Part shown: positions 26,627-35,449 of the stretch, piece by piece
How the letters are laid out: every line of letters starts with the position of its first letter
How positions within the stretch are numbered: the first letter of the stretch is position 1
Assembly: GCF_046250185.1 (NCBI RefSeq)
Contig: NZ_CP176469.1
Source of the DNA: Litorimonas sp046250185
GTDB taxonomy: Bacteria; Pseudomonadota; Alphaproteobacteria; Caulobacterales; Maricaulaceae
DNA: 64,000 bases
Direction: 5' to 3' (one strand)
The notes under the pieces: generated by a model
Databases searched by the model: none
Told to the model about the DNA's origin: nothing
Seen by the model: the letters and a program-made list of their open reading frames with translations, nothing else
Position numbers and translations under genes: made by a program

Positions 26627-27483
26627 CGAGCCTGCGGTATAAAATGATGCAGGGTTTCCTGCGAGCGACGCGCTTTCGCTTTCGTATGTTGCGCGATGCA
26701 AAGATCAATAATCCCCGCTACACCACTCCGCGTGGGAATACCGCGAAACGCTATACACGCACAGAATTTGAAGGTCATGCTGTCTGGACTGTGCATCCCA
26801 AATCAGGCCCAACGGAGCGGGTCTATGTCCATGAGCACGGCGGGGGCTATGTCTATGCCATTACGGATGTGCATTGGGGACCCATAGCGGAATTAGCCGA
26901 ACAGGCTGGCATCACGATCATCATGCCCGAATATCCCCTGCCACCTGTCAGCACGACAGATATTCATGATTGGGCGTGCCGACATTACGCCAGTGTCTCG
27001 CAGACATATGGCGCTGAGAATGTCTGGCTCGGCGGTGATAGTGCGGGCGGAAATTTGGCCTTAGTCATTGCGCAAAAACTTGCAGGTAGCGAGGCTGCGC
27101 CGCGAAATCCTCTCGTGCTTTGGTCGCCTTGGGTGAACCTGACGCCGCTTGAATCAATTAGCAAAGATGATGACTATGAGGCGCTGATCACACCTTACGG
27201 GCTAGAACCCGCCGTCAGTCAATATGCCCCGAATTGGGACCGCACAAACCCGTTGATCAGCCCGACATTTGCAGACCTATCGACCTTGCCAGCTATGCAC
27301 ATCATCACAGGCGGGCGAGATATTTTGCACCCGCAAATCATGGAATTCTCTGCCAAGCTGAAAGCCGCGGGCAAGCTAGCGGGTGAGATCATTGCGCATG
27401 AATATGGGCATTACTGGATGTTCTATCCCGTGCCAGATCGCCATAAAACGCTCAGGCAAATCGCTGATATTCTGCGGGCATAA
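26623..27483 (+). CDS. Alpha/beta hydrolase, hormone-sensitive-lipase (HSL/type IV) family
   Basis: A 286-residue carboxylesterase-like enzyme. The oxyanion motif HGGG is at residues 72-75 and the nucleophile elbow GDSAG at 138-142 (Ser140). A likely acid Asp follows in GGRDIL and a His in EYGHYWMF near the C-terminus, completing the triad. It overlaps the monooxygenase by four bases (ATGA), so the two are made together. The natural role is probably to cleave the ester formed by the monooxygenase; this is inferred from context. Confidence 0.9.
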   Translation: MTSLRYKMMQGFLRATRFRFRMLRDAKINNPRYTTPRGNTAKRYTRTEFEGHAVWTVHPKSGPTERVYVHEHGGGYVYAITDVHWGPIAELAEQAGITIIMPEYPLPPVSTTDIHDWACRHYASVSQTYGAENVWLGGDSAGGNLALVIAQKLAGSEAAPRNPLVLWSPWVNLTPLESISKDDDYEALITPYGLEPAVSQYAPNWDRTNPLISPTFADLSTLPAMHIITGGRDILHPQIMEFSAKLKAAGKLAGEIIAHEYGHYWMFYPVPDRHKTLRQIADILRA

Positions 27484-27507
27484 AAAAACCTCCCGAAGGA
27501 GGTTTTT
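27484..27507. terminator. Bidirectional terminator between hydrolase and fadB-like gene
   Basis: AAAAACCTCC (27484-27493), loop CGAA, then GGAGGTTTTT (27498-27507): a perfect 10-bp stem flanked by A and T runs on both sides. It serves the convergent hydrolase and fadB-like genes. On the minus strand the loop reads TTCG, the very stable UUCG tetraloop. Confidence 0.95.
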
Positions 27508-27527
27508 ATTGCGTGTAGTGCAAAGCG

Positions 27528-29888
27528 CTAAGCAACTTTTTTGCCCTCTTGCGCTTTGAGGATTTTCGCAATCGTGTCGCGTTTTAGGTCATCTACGCTG
27601 GCGGCGATACCCAGGCCGTTGGCGATCTTTACAACTTCTACTTCTAACATGCCGTTGAGCATCGTCTTGGTGTAGTGCGTCTGCTTTGGCTTGCCGCCAT
27701 AGAGCGTTTTACCGTCCTTCGCCATCTCGCGAATTTTGTTCGGCGGAGAGAACCGCGCGCCGTGACGCTGCGCCAACATGTCTGACGTTGCGATATAGGC
27801 ATCAAGCCCAATCGTATCGATATATGACAGTGGACCACCCGTATATGGCGGGAAGCCGAGGCCGAAAATTGCGCCCAGGTCTGCTGATTGCGGGTCTGGC
27901 ACGACGCCCTCTGCGAATGTCCGCGCGGTTGGGGCTAGCAGGGCGTAGAGCAAGCGTTGCTTGACTTCTTCGGCCGTGGGTTGCTGTTCGAGGAGCGGGT
28001 AGTGATCCGTCATCCCTTTCCACAGCCCAAGACGCTTGCCGTTTTCGTCATAGTCATAGAAACCTGCGCCGAAGCGACGACCCGCACGGTCCCACTTCGT
28101 GACCATGTTTTCCATGAACTCTTCAGAGCCCGTCGGCACATATTTGTCGCCCATTTCCTCTTGGGTTGATGTCATGATGTCATAGCCAAGTTTTTGCGTT
28201 GTATCATCTGAGACCGCGAGAGGGCCGATTGGCAAACCAAGGTTTGCGGCGCAATTCTCAATCAACGCCATAGACACGCCTTCAATCACCATTAAATTGG
28301 CTTCGTTGACATAAGGCGGGAACACTTGATTAGTGAAGAAACCGCGCACGTCTTTGACGACAATCGGTGTTTTCTTGATCTTGGAGTTGTAATCAAACGC
28401 GACAGCTAGAGCGAGGTCACCTGTCCCTTCATGCGGGATGATCTCAAGCAGCGGCATCCGCTCGACGGGGGAGAAGAAATGCATGCCGATGAACTGTTCT
28501 GGACGGGAGGAATTCTCGGCCAAACCACCAATCGGTAGCGTCGAAGTATTAGAAGCAAAGACGACGTCTTTGCCGATGACAGCTTCTGTGCGTTTAATAA
28601 CGTCAGCTTTGACGTCAGGGCGCTCGAACACAGCTTCGATAATCAGATCGACGTCTTTGAGCATGTCGTAGTCATCTGTTGGGGTGATACGCGCGAGGAA
28701 AGCGTCGGCTTTCTCTTGCGTCATTTTCCCGCGAGAGACTGACTTGTCCAAAATTTTCTTTGTGTAGGCGATGGATTTCTGCGCCTCTTCCATTGTGCGG
28801 TCGAGCGAGATGACTTCCATGCCCGCTTTCGCAGTGACATGCGCAATGCCAGAGCCCATGAGGCCAGCGCCAAGGACACCGACTTTCTTGATCTCGACCT
28901 TGTCTATGCCTTGAGGGCGCTGCGCACCTTTTTCAGCGGCTTGCTTGTTCACAAACAGCGTGCGGATCATGTTTTGAGCCGTCGGATCGGCGAAGAGTGA
29001 GAGGAAGTATTTTGTCTCGACCATCAATGCGCGGGTCATCGGCAGTTGGGTGCCTTCATAGAGACAAGACATGATCGCTTTGACGGCAGGATAGTTATTC
29101 TTGGATTGCTGCACGGCCATGGCATTTGCGGCCATGAAGAATTGGACAGCCTTTGGATTCATCGACCCTGCACCGCCCGGCACTTTAAAGCCTTTAACAT
29201 CCCAAGGCTGCAACACGCCTTTTTCGATATTGGCTTTGACCCAAGTCTTCGCGGCTTCGACGGTTTTGCCAGGTTCAACAACTTCGTTGATGAGGCCTTG
29301 CGCGAGCGCTGTTTTTGGGTTGAGGTTTTTGCCTGTTGTGATCATTTGCGCCGCGTTTTGCAGGCCGATCAGGCGTGGGACGCGCTGCGTGCCGCCGCCA
29401 CCTGGGAGGAGGCCAACTAGCACTTCTGGCAGGCCGAGTTTAATCTTAGGGTTATCGGCGACAACGCGGTGGTGGCAAGATAGCGCCAGTTCCAGGCCCC
29501 CGCCAAGGGCGAGACCTTCGATTGCACACGCAACAGGCTTGGCCTTCTTGCCTTCGCGCTGCATTTGACGCTCTGTATGTCCGCCTGTTTCCATGTCGCG
29601 GAGCATTTTGTTCATCGCAAAACCGCGGTCAAACGCATCTTTACTTAGCTCGCCGTCTTGGCTCTCCAGCATGCGTAAATCAGCACCTGCCATGAAATTA
29701 TTGTCACGGCCCGAGCTGATCACAAGGCCTTTCATCTTATCGTCCGCAATGAACTCTGGCACAAAAGCCGAGAATTCTTTGATGAGGTTTTCGTCCCAGA
29801 CGTTCATGCCTTGATTGGGAACATCGATGACCAGATGGGCAATGCCGTCTTTGTCTAGATCGATGGAAAATGCTTTATACTTAGCCAT
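27528..29888 (-). CDS. Fatty-acid oxidation complex alpha subunit (enoyl-CoA hydratase / 3-hydroxyacyl-CoA dehydrogenase)
   Basis: A two-function beta-oxidation enzyme: hydration of trans-2-enoyl-CoA then NAD-dependent oxidation of the 3-hydroxyacyl-CoA. The 786-residue protein has an N-terminal crotonase domain (FMAGADLRMLES, ALGGGLELALSC, GLLPGGGGTQR). The C-terminal dehydrogenase part follows (VLGAGLMGSGIAHVTAKAG for NAD, then GMHFFSPVERMPLLEII and ADIF-like GFPPYTGGP). It corresponds to FadB/FadJ. It follows the thiolase gene by 49 bases, forming a fadA-fadB operon. Confidence 0.96.
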   Translation of the reverse strand: MAKYKAFSIDLDKDGIAHLVIDVPNQGMNVWDENLIKEFSAFVPEFIADDKMKGLVISSGRDNNFMAGADLRMLESQDGELSKDAFDRGFAMNKMLRDMETGGHTERQMQREGKKAKPVACAIEGLALGGGLELALSCHHRVVADNPKIKLGLPEVLVGLLPGGGGTQRVPRLIGLQNAAQMITTGKNLNPKTALAQGLINEVVEPGKTVEAAKTWVKANIEKGVLQPWDVKGFKVPGGAGSMNPKAVQFFMAANAMAVQQSKNNYPAVKAIMSCLYEGTQLPMTRALMVETKYFLSLFADPTAQNMIRTLFVNKQAAEKGAQRPQGIDKVEIKKVGVLGAGLMGSGIAHVTAKAGMEVISLDRTMEEAQKSIAYTKKILDKSVSRGKMTQEKADAFLARITPTDDYDMLKDVDLIIEAVFERPDVKADVIKRTEAVIGKDVVFASNTSTLPIGGLAENSSRPEQFIGMHFFSPVERMPLLEIIPHEGTGDLALAVAFDYNSKIKKTPIVVKDVRGFFTNQVFPPYVNEANLMVIEGVSMALIENCAANLGLPIGPLAVSDDTTQKLGYDIMTSTQEEMGDKYVPTGSEEFMENMVTKWDRAGRRFGAGFYDYDENGKRLGLWKGMTDHYPLLEQQPTAEEVKQRLLYALLAPTARTFAEGVVPDPQSADLGAIFGLGFPPYTGGPLSYIDTIGLDAYIATSDMLAQRHGARFSPPNKIREMAKDGKTLYGGKPKQTHYTKTMLNGMLEVEVVKIANGLGIAASVDDLKRDTIAKILKAQEGKKVA

Positions 29889-29937
29889 ATTATCTATCTC
29901 TTATCTTATATCGTCAGTGATAATCAGGGGCGCGGGG

Positions 29938-31146
29938 TTACACGCGCTCAATGATCGTAGCTGTGCCCATGCCGCCGCCAATGCAAAGCGTCACGAGGGA
30001 CGTTTCTTTATCGGAGCGCTCTAATTCGTCGACCATCGTGCCGAGGATCATCGCGCCAGTCGCTCCCAGCGGGTGACCCATCGCAATCGCGCCGCCATTG
30101 ACGTTCATAATGCTGTGATCAACATCTAGCGCCTGCATAAAGCGCAGGACGACCGCCGCGAAGGCTTCGTTGAGTTCATATAGGTCAATATCGTTGACAT
30201 TCATGCCCGCGCGTTTGAGCGCTTTTTGCGCTGCAAACTCTGGCCCTGTCAGCATGATCGTTGGTTCTGACCCGATAGAGGCCATGGAGCGAATACGAGC
30301 GCGAGGCTTTAGGCCAAGGCGTTCGCCGACTTCTTTATTGCCAATCAAAAGGCCCGCTGCCCCGTCAACAATACCAGACGAGTTACCCGCATGATGCACG
30401 TGCTTGATTTTCTCAACTTCTGGGTAACGCTGCTGCGCGACATTGTTAAAGCCAAAACTCTGACCCATCATCGCAAATGACGGATTCAAAGCGCCAAGGC
30501 CTTGCATATTTGTATCAGGCCGGATCGTCTCGTCGTGACCGAGGATTTCAACACCCATCACGTCCTTCACAGGTACGATAGATTTGGAGAACCGTCCCTC
30601 ATCCCAAGCGCGCTTAGCACGTTTGTGAGATTCGACGGCATAGGCGTCAACATCATCGCGGGAGAAGCCGTATTTTGTTGCGATCAAATCAGCCGACACG
30701 CCTTGCGGGACGAAATAGTTGTGAAAGGTCGATGCTGGATCAACTGCCATCGCGCCGCCGTCACTGCCCATTGGCACGCGAGACATGCTCTCGACACCGC
30801 CGCCAATCGCCATATCGCATTCGCCCGCCATAACTTTAGCAGCGGCGATATTGGACGCTTCAAGCCCTGAGCCGCAAAAGCGATTCACTTGGATGCCTGA
30901 TGTCGTTTGCGCGTAGCCTGCATTTAGAATGGCTGTCCGTGTAATCACCGCGCCTTGCTCGCCCACAGGGGACACACAGCCAAGGGCAATATCTTCGACT
31001 TCCGCTGAGTCGATGCCGTTGCGATCGCGCAGAGCTTCCAAAACTTGTGTCGCGAGGTTGACGGGCGTGATTTCGTGCAGACTGCCGTCTGGCTTGCCTT
31101 TGCCGCGCGGTGTGCGAACGGCGTCGTAGATATAGGCTTCGGTCAT
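29938..31146 (-). CDS. fadA: Acetyl-CoA C-acyltransferase (3-ketoacyl-CoA thiolase)
   Basis: Last step of the beta-oxidation cycle, releasing acetyl-CoA. The 402-residue thiolase has the catalytic Cys in VNRFCGSGLEA, the His in AMGHPLGATGA and the second Cys in CIGGGMGTA. It is the first gene of the operon with the hydratase/dehydrogenase downstream, matching the FadA partner of the beta-oxidation complex. Regulatory inverted repeats lie upstream, between it and the TonB-dependent receptor gene. Confidence 0.95.
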   Translation of the reverse strand: MTEAYIYDAVRTPRGKGKPDGSLHEITPVNLATQVLEALRDRNGIDSAEVEDIALGCVSPVGEQGAVITRTAILNAGYAQTTSGIQVNRFCGSGLEASNIAAAKVMAGECDMAIGGGVESMSRVPMGSDGGAMAVDPASTFHNYFVPQGVSADLIATKYGFSRDDVDAYAVESHKRAKRAWDEGRFSKSIVPVKDVMGVEILGHDETIRPDTNMQGLGALNPSFAMMGQSFGFNNVAQQRYPEVEKIKHVHHAGNSSGIVDGAAGLLIGNKEVGERLGLKPRARIRSMASIGSEPTIMLTGPEFAAQKALKRAGMNVNDIDLYELNEAFAAVVLRFMQALDVDHSIMNVNGGAIAMGHPLGATGAMILGTMVDELERSDKETSLVTLCIGGGMGTATIIERV

Positions 31147-31483
31147 GGTCGATGTCCTTCAGAATTGGTTTCTGTTTTCGTTGTGCGCTTTAGATACGGT
31201 TTGAGCGCACAAATAAAGGGGGGCAGGGCGAATTTTTCACCTCTATCCGTGAAAACTGCGCATGTGTTTTTGAATTGCTGAGTTTTCGCTTGTCACAATG
31301 AAATAACTCATAGTGATGCGCAGAGTTGCAATTTCCTCAATGTTGTTGCGCATTTAGCACAGAATTTCAGAAAATTTCAGAAACCGCATATGTCGCTTGA
31401 AATTAACGAAAACGCGCCGTAATCGTTACACAACCGGGTGATCAACGCCCAAAACTTCAACACGAACTAGATTTCGGGGAATT
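31147..31483. promoter_or_regulatory. 337-base divergent control region of fadA and TonB receptor
   Basis: No gene is supported. It contains two inverted repeats: TTGTGCGCT/AGCGCACAA (31181-31189 and 31204-31212) close to fadA, and ATGCGCA/TGCGCAT (31316-31322 and 31347-31353) in the middle. A tandem AATTTCAGAA pair sits at 31363-31382. The arrangement suggests shared control of fatty-acid oxidation and the outer-membrane receptor. Confidence 0.65.
31181..31212. promoter_or_regulatory. 9-bp inverted repeat upstream of fadA
   Basis: TTGTGCGCT at 31181-31189 and its exact reverse complement AGCGCACAA at 31204-31212, with a 14-base spacer, 35 bases ahead of the fadA start codon. It may be an operator or a leader hairpin; no T run follows, so it is not a terminator. 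Confidence 0.6.
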
Positions 31484-34132
31484 ATGTCAAAATATACCAC
31501 ACTTATAGGATCAACAGCTATTGCGATGGCGATGCTCGCGACACCCGCTTACGCGCAAATCGAAGACGAAATTATCGTGACAGCGACCAAGCGTGAGACC
31601 ACGCTGCAAGACACGCCTGTCGCCGTGACCGTCACAAGCGCTGACGTTATCGAAAAAGCGCGTATTCTTGATTTAAAAGACTTACAATCAGTCGTGCCAA
31701 CCCTTCGCGTTTCGCAGCTACAAAACTCTGCCAACACAAGTTTGTCTATTCGTGGTTTTGCCAATGGCTCTAACAACCTCGGTATTGAGCCATCAGTTGG
31801 CTTGTTTATCGACGGCGTCTACCGGTCTCGCGCAGCTGCAGCTATTAATGACCTGCCAGTTTTGGAGCGCATCGAAGTCTTGAGCGGTCCGCAATCAACG
31901 CTTTTTGGTAAGAACGCATCTGCGGGTGTTGTTAGCATTAGCACAGCCAAACCATCCTATGAGACAACAGGTTATATTGAGGCAGGATATGGCAACTATA
32001 ATCTTATGACTGCGAAGGGTTATGTCTCAACTGGCATTGCTGACAATGCAGCTGTTAGCCTCGGAGGTGGTTTTCAAACACGCGATGGGTATGCTGAGAT
32101 CACCTCTCTCAACGAAGATATTAACGATCTAGGCCGCTTTAACCTGCGCGGTCAGGTTTTGGTTGAGCCCACTGATACGATTTCTTGGCGCGTCATTGCC
32201 GACTACAGCGAAATCGACGAAAGTTGTTGTATTGTAGCGACAGGCATTGAGGGCGCTACAGCGCCTGTTGTACGTCTATTGGGCGGCGAAACCAATAATG
32301 TGAATGATCCATTTGGTTATGAGACCGTGCTAAACCGCAACACACCTAACAAATACCAAGATTGGGGTGTATCAGCACAAGGTGATTATGATCTGGATTT
32401 CGCAACCCTGACATCCATCACAGCTTTCCGCAAAAATGAAGGTGGTTTTGATGAGAGTGACTCTGACTTCACAACGATCCGTTTGCTGGAAAATGTGTAT
32501 CAAGATGTTGAGATCAACACCTTCACACAAGAATTACGCCTGACATCAAACCCAGGCGACCTTCCATTTGATTGGATGGTTGGCGGATATTATTTCAATG
32601 AAGATATTGTCCAAGAATCTGGCGCTAGCTATGGCCCGCAAGCGCGTCCATATGTGAACACATTACTGCTTGGTCTAACACAGGGACAAGTATCACTTGG
32701 CTCACTAGAGGCGGCTATTCCAAATCTGGCACCTGGCAGTTCTTATGCTGATGGACAAGGATCTGACGAACGCTTCACTCAAGATAACGAAGCTTACTCC
32801 GTCTTCGGCACGGTTGATTTCAGCGTTACAGACCGCCTTACTCTGACGGGTGGCCTTAACTACACGAAAGATAAGAAGGACGTTGTCGGAAGTGCCAATA
32901 TCACTGACGAGTTCTCTTCATTGGACTTCTTAGGTGCAGACGGTGCTGCCTTTGTGGCTGCTGGCGTCTTCGTCAATGGCCAAGACCCAATTCCGGGACT
33001 TGTTCCAAACGGTATTCCAAGCCTAGCGATGTTCCTACCATCCATCGGCGTAGCTCCGACACCAGCTAACATTCAAGCCTTGCGTTCGGGGACATTTGCA
33101 GGTGCGGCGCAGCAAGCTGGATTTAACCAGTATGCAGCGGGCGTTGGCCAATTCGCAGCAGGTGCAGCCGCTTCGGGGGCTTTGTCCGATATCGCGGCTA
33201 TCCAATTCTTTACACCGTTCCTCGGTTTCCCAAATGCCGTTGAATCTGGACAAACGAAGGATGATGATCTGACGTGGACTGTGAAAGCGGCTTATGAAGT
33301 GAATGATAACATTAATCTTTTCGCGTCTGCCGCAACTGGATTTAAAGCCTCTTCATGGGCGCTAACGCGTAACTCTCGTCCGTTTGCCTCTTCTCGGGCA
33401 GCCATTGATTCGAATGGCCTGACACAGAGCAACCCAAGTTTCGGAACACGTTTTGCGGGGCCAGAAGAAACAACTGTCTATGAACTCGGCATGAAAACAC
33501 GCTTTGAAAAAGGCGCGTTCAACATCACAGCGTTTGATCAGACAATCGAGGGTTTCCAATCGACGATTTTTGCGGGCACAGCTTTCGTGCTTAACAATGC
33601 GGGTGAGCAATCTGTCCGTGGTTTTGAATTCGATGCGACCTACAAGCCTGTAGATGCTCTCACCTTCAATCTTGGCGGCGCTTATCTAGATGCTAAGTAT
33701 GACGAGTTCCTAAATGCCGGCGTTCCAGAAGGCAGTGCGATTGACTTGGCTGATGGCACAGAAGATGGCGTTGGTGATTTGTCTGGTGAAACGCCAGCAG
33801 GTATTCCTGAATTCGCTCTATCACTTGCGGCAACTTACACCTTTACTGTCAGCGATAACGTTGAAGGCTTCCTCCGTGCTGATTATCAGTGGGAAGACGA
33901 AGTTACGATTGTTGATAACCTTCCAGCGAATGTCACGCGTGAAGTTAATACAATTAACGCAGCTTTGGGCTTCGAATGGGATAGCGGTATGTCTGTTCAA
34001 GCGTGGGTGCGTAACCTAAACAATGACGAGTATTTCGGAAGTGGTTTCCCTACACCTGCACAGGCTGGATCGTTTAGTTATTATCCGAACCAGCCACGGA
34101 CATATGGTGTTGTTCTGCGCAAGGAATTCTAA
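31484..34132 (+). CDS. TonB-dependent outer-membrane receptor
   Basis: An 882-residue outer-membrane transporter. The signal peptide ends in AYAQ near residue 25, followed by a TonB box-like DEIIVTATKRE and the plug domain (PVAVTVTSADVIE, SIRGFANGSNN, VLSGPQSTLFGKNASAGVV). A beta-barrel of about 650 residues ends in the aromatic terminus YGVVLRKEF. Such receptors with 'IIVTATKRE' starts are common in marine alphaproteobacteria and import many hydrophobic or large substrates besides iron. Placement beside fatty-acid oxidation and acyl-CoA genes suggests a lipid- or terpenoid-like cargo; this is inference. Confidence 0.95.
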   Translation: MSKYTTLIGSTAIAMAMLATPAYAQIEDEIIVTATKRETTLQDTPVAVTVTSADVIEKARILDLKDLQSVVPTLRVSQLQNSANTSLSIRGFANGSNNLGIEPSVGLFIDGVYRSRAAAAINDLPVLERIEVLSGPQSTLFGKNASAGVVSISTAKPSYETTGYIEAGYGNYNLMTAKGYVSTGIADNAAVSLGGGFQTRDGYAEITSLNEDINDLGRFNLRGQVLVEPTDTISWRVIADYSEIDESCCIVATGIEGATAPVVRLLGGETNNVNDPFGYETVLNRNTPNKYQDWGVSAQGDYDLDFATLTSITAFRKNEGGFDESDSDFTTIRLLENVYQDVEINTFTQELRLTSNPGDLPFDWMVGGYYFNEDIVQESGASYGPQARPYVNTLLLGLTQGQVSLGSLEAAIPNLAPGSSYADGQGSDERFTQDNEAYSVFGTVDFSVTDRLTLTGGLNYTKDKKDVVGSANITDEFSSLDFLGADGAAFVAAGVFVNGQDPIPGLVPNGIPSLAMFLPSIGVAPTPANIQALRSGTFAGAAQQAGFNQYAAGVGQFAAGAAASGALSDIAAIQFFTPFLGFPNAVESGQTKDDDLTWTVKAAYEVNDNINLFASAATGFKASSWALTRNSRPFASSRAAIDSNGLTQSNPSFGTRFAGPEETTVYELGMKTRFEKGAFNITAFDQTIEGFQSTIFAGTAFVLNNAGEQSVRGFEFDATYKPVDALTFNLGGAYLDAKYDEFLNAGVPEGSAIDLADGTEDGVGDLSGETPAGIPEFALSLAATYTFTVSDNVEGFLRADYQWEDEVTIVDNLPANVTREVNTINAALGFEWDSGMSVQAWVRNLNNDEYFGSGFPTPAQAGSFSYYPNQPRTYGVVLRKEF

Positions 34133-34157
34133 GTCTGCGCTGACATCGAAGTTTAAG

Positions 34158-34185
34158 AAACCCGGTCTATTGGCCGGGTTTTTTT
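34158..34185 (+). terminator. Rho-independent terminator after TonB receptor
   Basis: AAACCCGG (34158-34165) pairs with CCGGGTTT (34174-34181), extendable by two more pairs over a TATT loop, and runs into T residues to 34185. It lies 25 bases after the receptor stop. Confidence 0.93.
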
Positions 34186-34253
34186 ATGCATGATCGCTAT
34201 GCTTTGCCAAAGTCGAACGATCTCCGTAAGATAAGGAAAAATCAGGGGATCAC

Positions 34254-35414
34254 ATGCTATCGAATCCATTTGAAACGCCAGAGCGCAAGGCCTTTCGCGA
34301 GACGATCGAGGCTTTTGTAGCTGCAGAAATTCGCCCCCACGCCTTTGAGTGGGACGAGCAAGGCGGGATTCCAATGGAACTTCATACGAAGGTGGCTGAC
34401 CTCGGTGTTTGGGGGTTCGGTATTGACGAAGCCTATGGCGGGTTGGGGTTTGACGACCCTTTTATGCGGTGCGATTTCGCTGTCGCGATGGGCATGTGCG
34501 GGGCGGGCGGCGTACCAGCCGCGCTGGGGGGGCGTAGCATCTCGATTGACCCAATCTACAAACTTGCGAGCCAAGAGATCAAAGATCGCTGCCTCAAAGA
34601 TATTATCGAAGGTCGCAAGCAAAGCTCACTCGGGATCACTGAACCGGGCGGCGGATCGGACGTCGCGCGCATGACGACGACTGCGAAACGCGACGGTAAT
34701 CACTGGCTAATCAACGGGTCCAAGACGTTTATCACAGGGGGTATGCAGAGCGATTACTATGTCATCGGGGCGCGCACGGGCGGGGAAGGCTTAAGCGGTA
34801 TTTCGCTATTCTTTGTGGATGCTGATGCACCGGGTTTTTCACGCACGCCCCTGACCAAAAAGATGGGCTGGTGGGCGTCCAATCAAGCGACGCTTTATTT
34901 CGATGATTGCCGCGTTCCCGCAGAGAATTTGATGGGTCAAGAGGATTACGGCTTCCTGCAAATCGTCCATAATTTTAATTATGAACGGCTAGGCCTAACG
35001 GCGTGGGCGCTCGGCATGATGCGTGTCTGCCTAGAGGATAGCATTGCATGGGCGCAGCAGCGCGAGACGTTCGGCAAGCCGATGATTAAGCATCAAGTCA
35101 TCAGACACAAAATTGCAGATATGTCGGCTAAGGTTGACGCGGTGCAGTCCTATATCTGGACGATTTGCGCTCAGATTGAAGCGCATCATAACGGCGAGGC
35201 GGATATGCCTGTGGCCGAGATTTGCAAAGCGAAATTCTTTGCCACGAAAGCCTTAGAGTTCTGCGCGTCAGAGGCGATGCAAATATTGGGCGGGGCGGGA
35301 TATCTGCGTGGCAACCGCGTCGAAAACGTCTATAGAGAAGTCAAAGTTATCGCGATTGGCGGCGGATCAGAAGAAATCATGCGCGACCTCGCCGTGCGAC
35401 AGATGGGCTTATAA
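34254..35414 (+). CDS. Acyl-CoA dehydrogenase
   Basis: FAD-dependent alpha,beta-dehydrogenation of an acyl-CoA, passing electrons to ETF. The 386-residue protein has the N-terminal helical domain with EAYGGLGFDD, the middle beta-domain with SLGITEPGGGSDVARM and KTFITGGMQSDYYVIGARTG, and the C-terminal helical domain with QRETFGKPMIKHQVIRH and MQILGGAGYLRG. The canonical C-terminal catalytic Glu position reads as Gly (IAIGGGSEE), as in isovaleryl-CoA-like subgroups where the base lies elsewhere. It is followed after 35 bases by an acyl-CoA ligase. Confidence 0.94.
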   Translation: MLSNPFETPERKAFRETIEAFVAAEIRPHAFEWDEQGGIPMELHTKVADLGVWGFGIDEAYGGLGFDDPFMRCDFAVAMGMCGAGGVPAALGGRSISIDPIYKLASQEIKDRCLKDIIEGRKQSSLGITEPGGGSDVARMTTTAKRDGNHWLINGSKTFITGGMQSDYYVIGARTGGEGLSGISLFFVDADAPGFSRTPLTKKMGWWASNQATLYFDDCRVPAENLMGQEDYGFLQIVHNFNYERLGLTAWALGMMRVCLEDSIAWAQQRETFGKPMIKHQVIRHKIADMSAKVDAVQSYIWTICAQIEAHHNGEADMPVAEICKAKFFATKALEFCASEAMQILGGAGYLRGNRVENVYREVKVIAIGGGSEEIMRDLAVRQMGL

Positions 35415-35449
35415 GTTAAAGAGATAGCAAAAATAGATCGGGGAGATTT

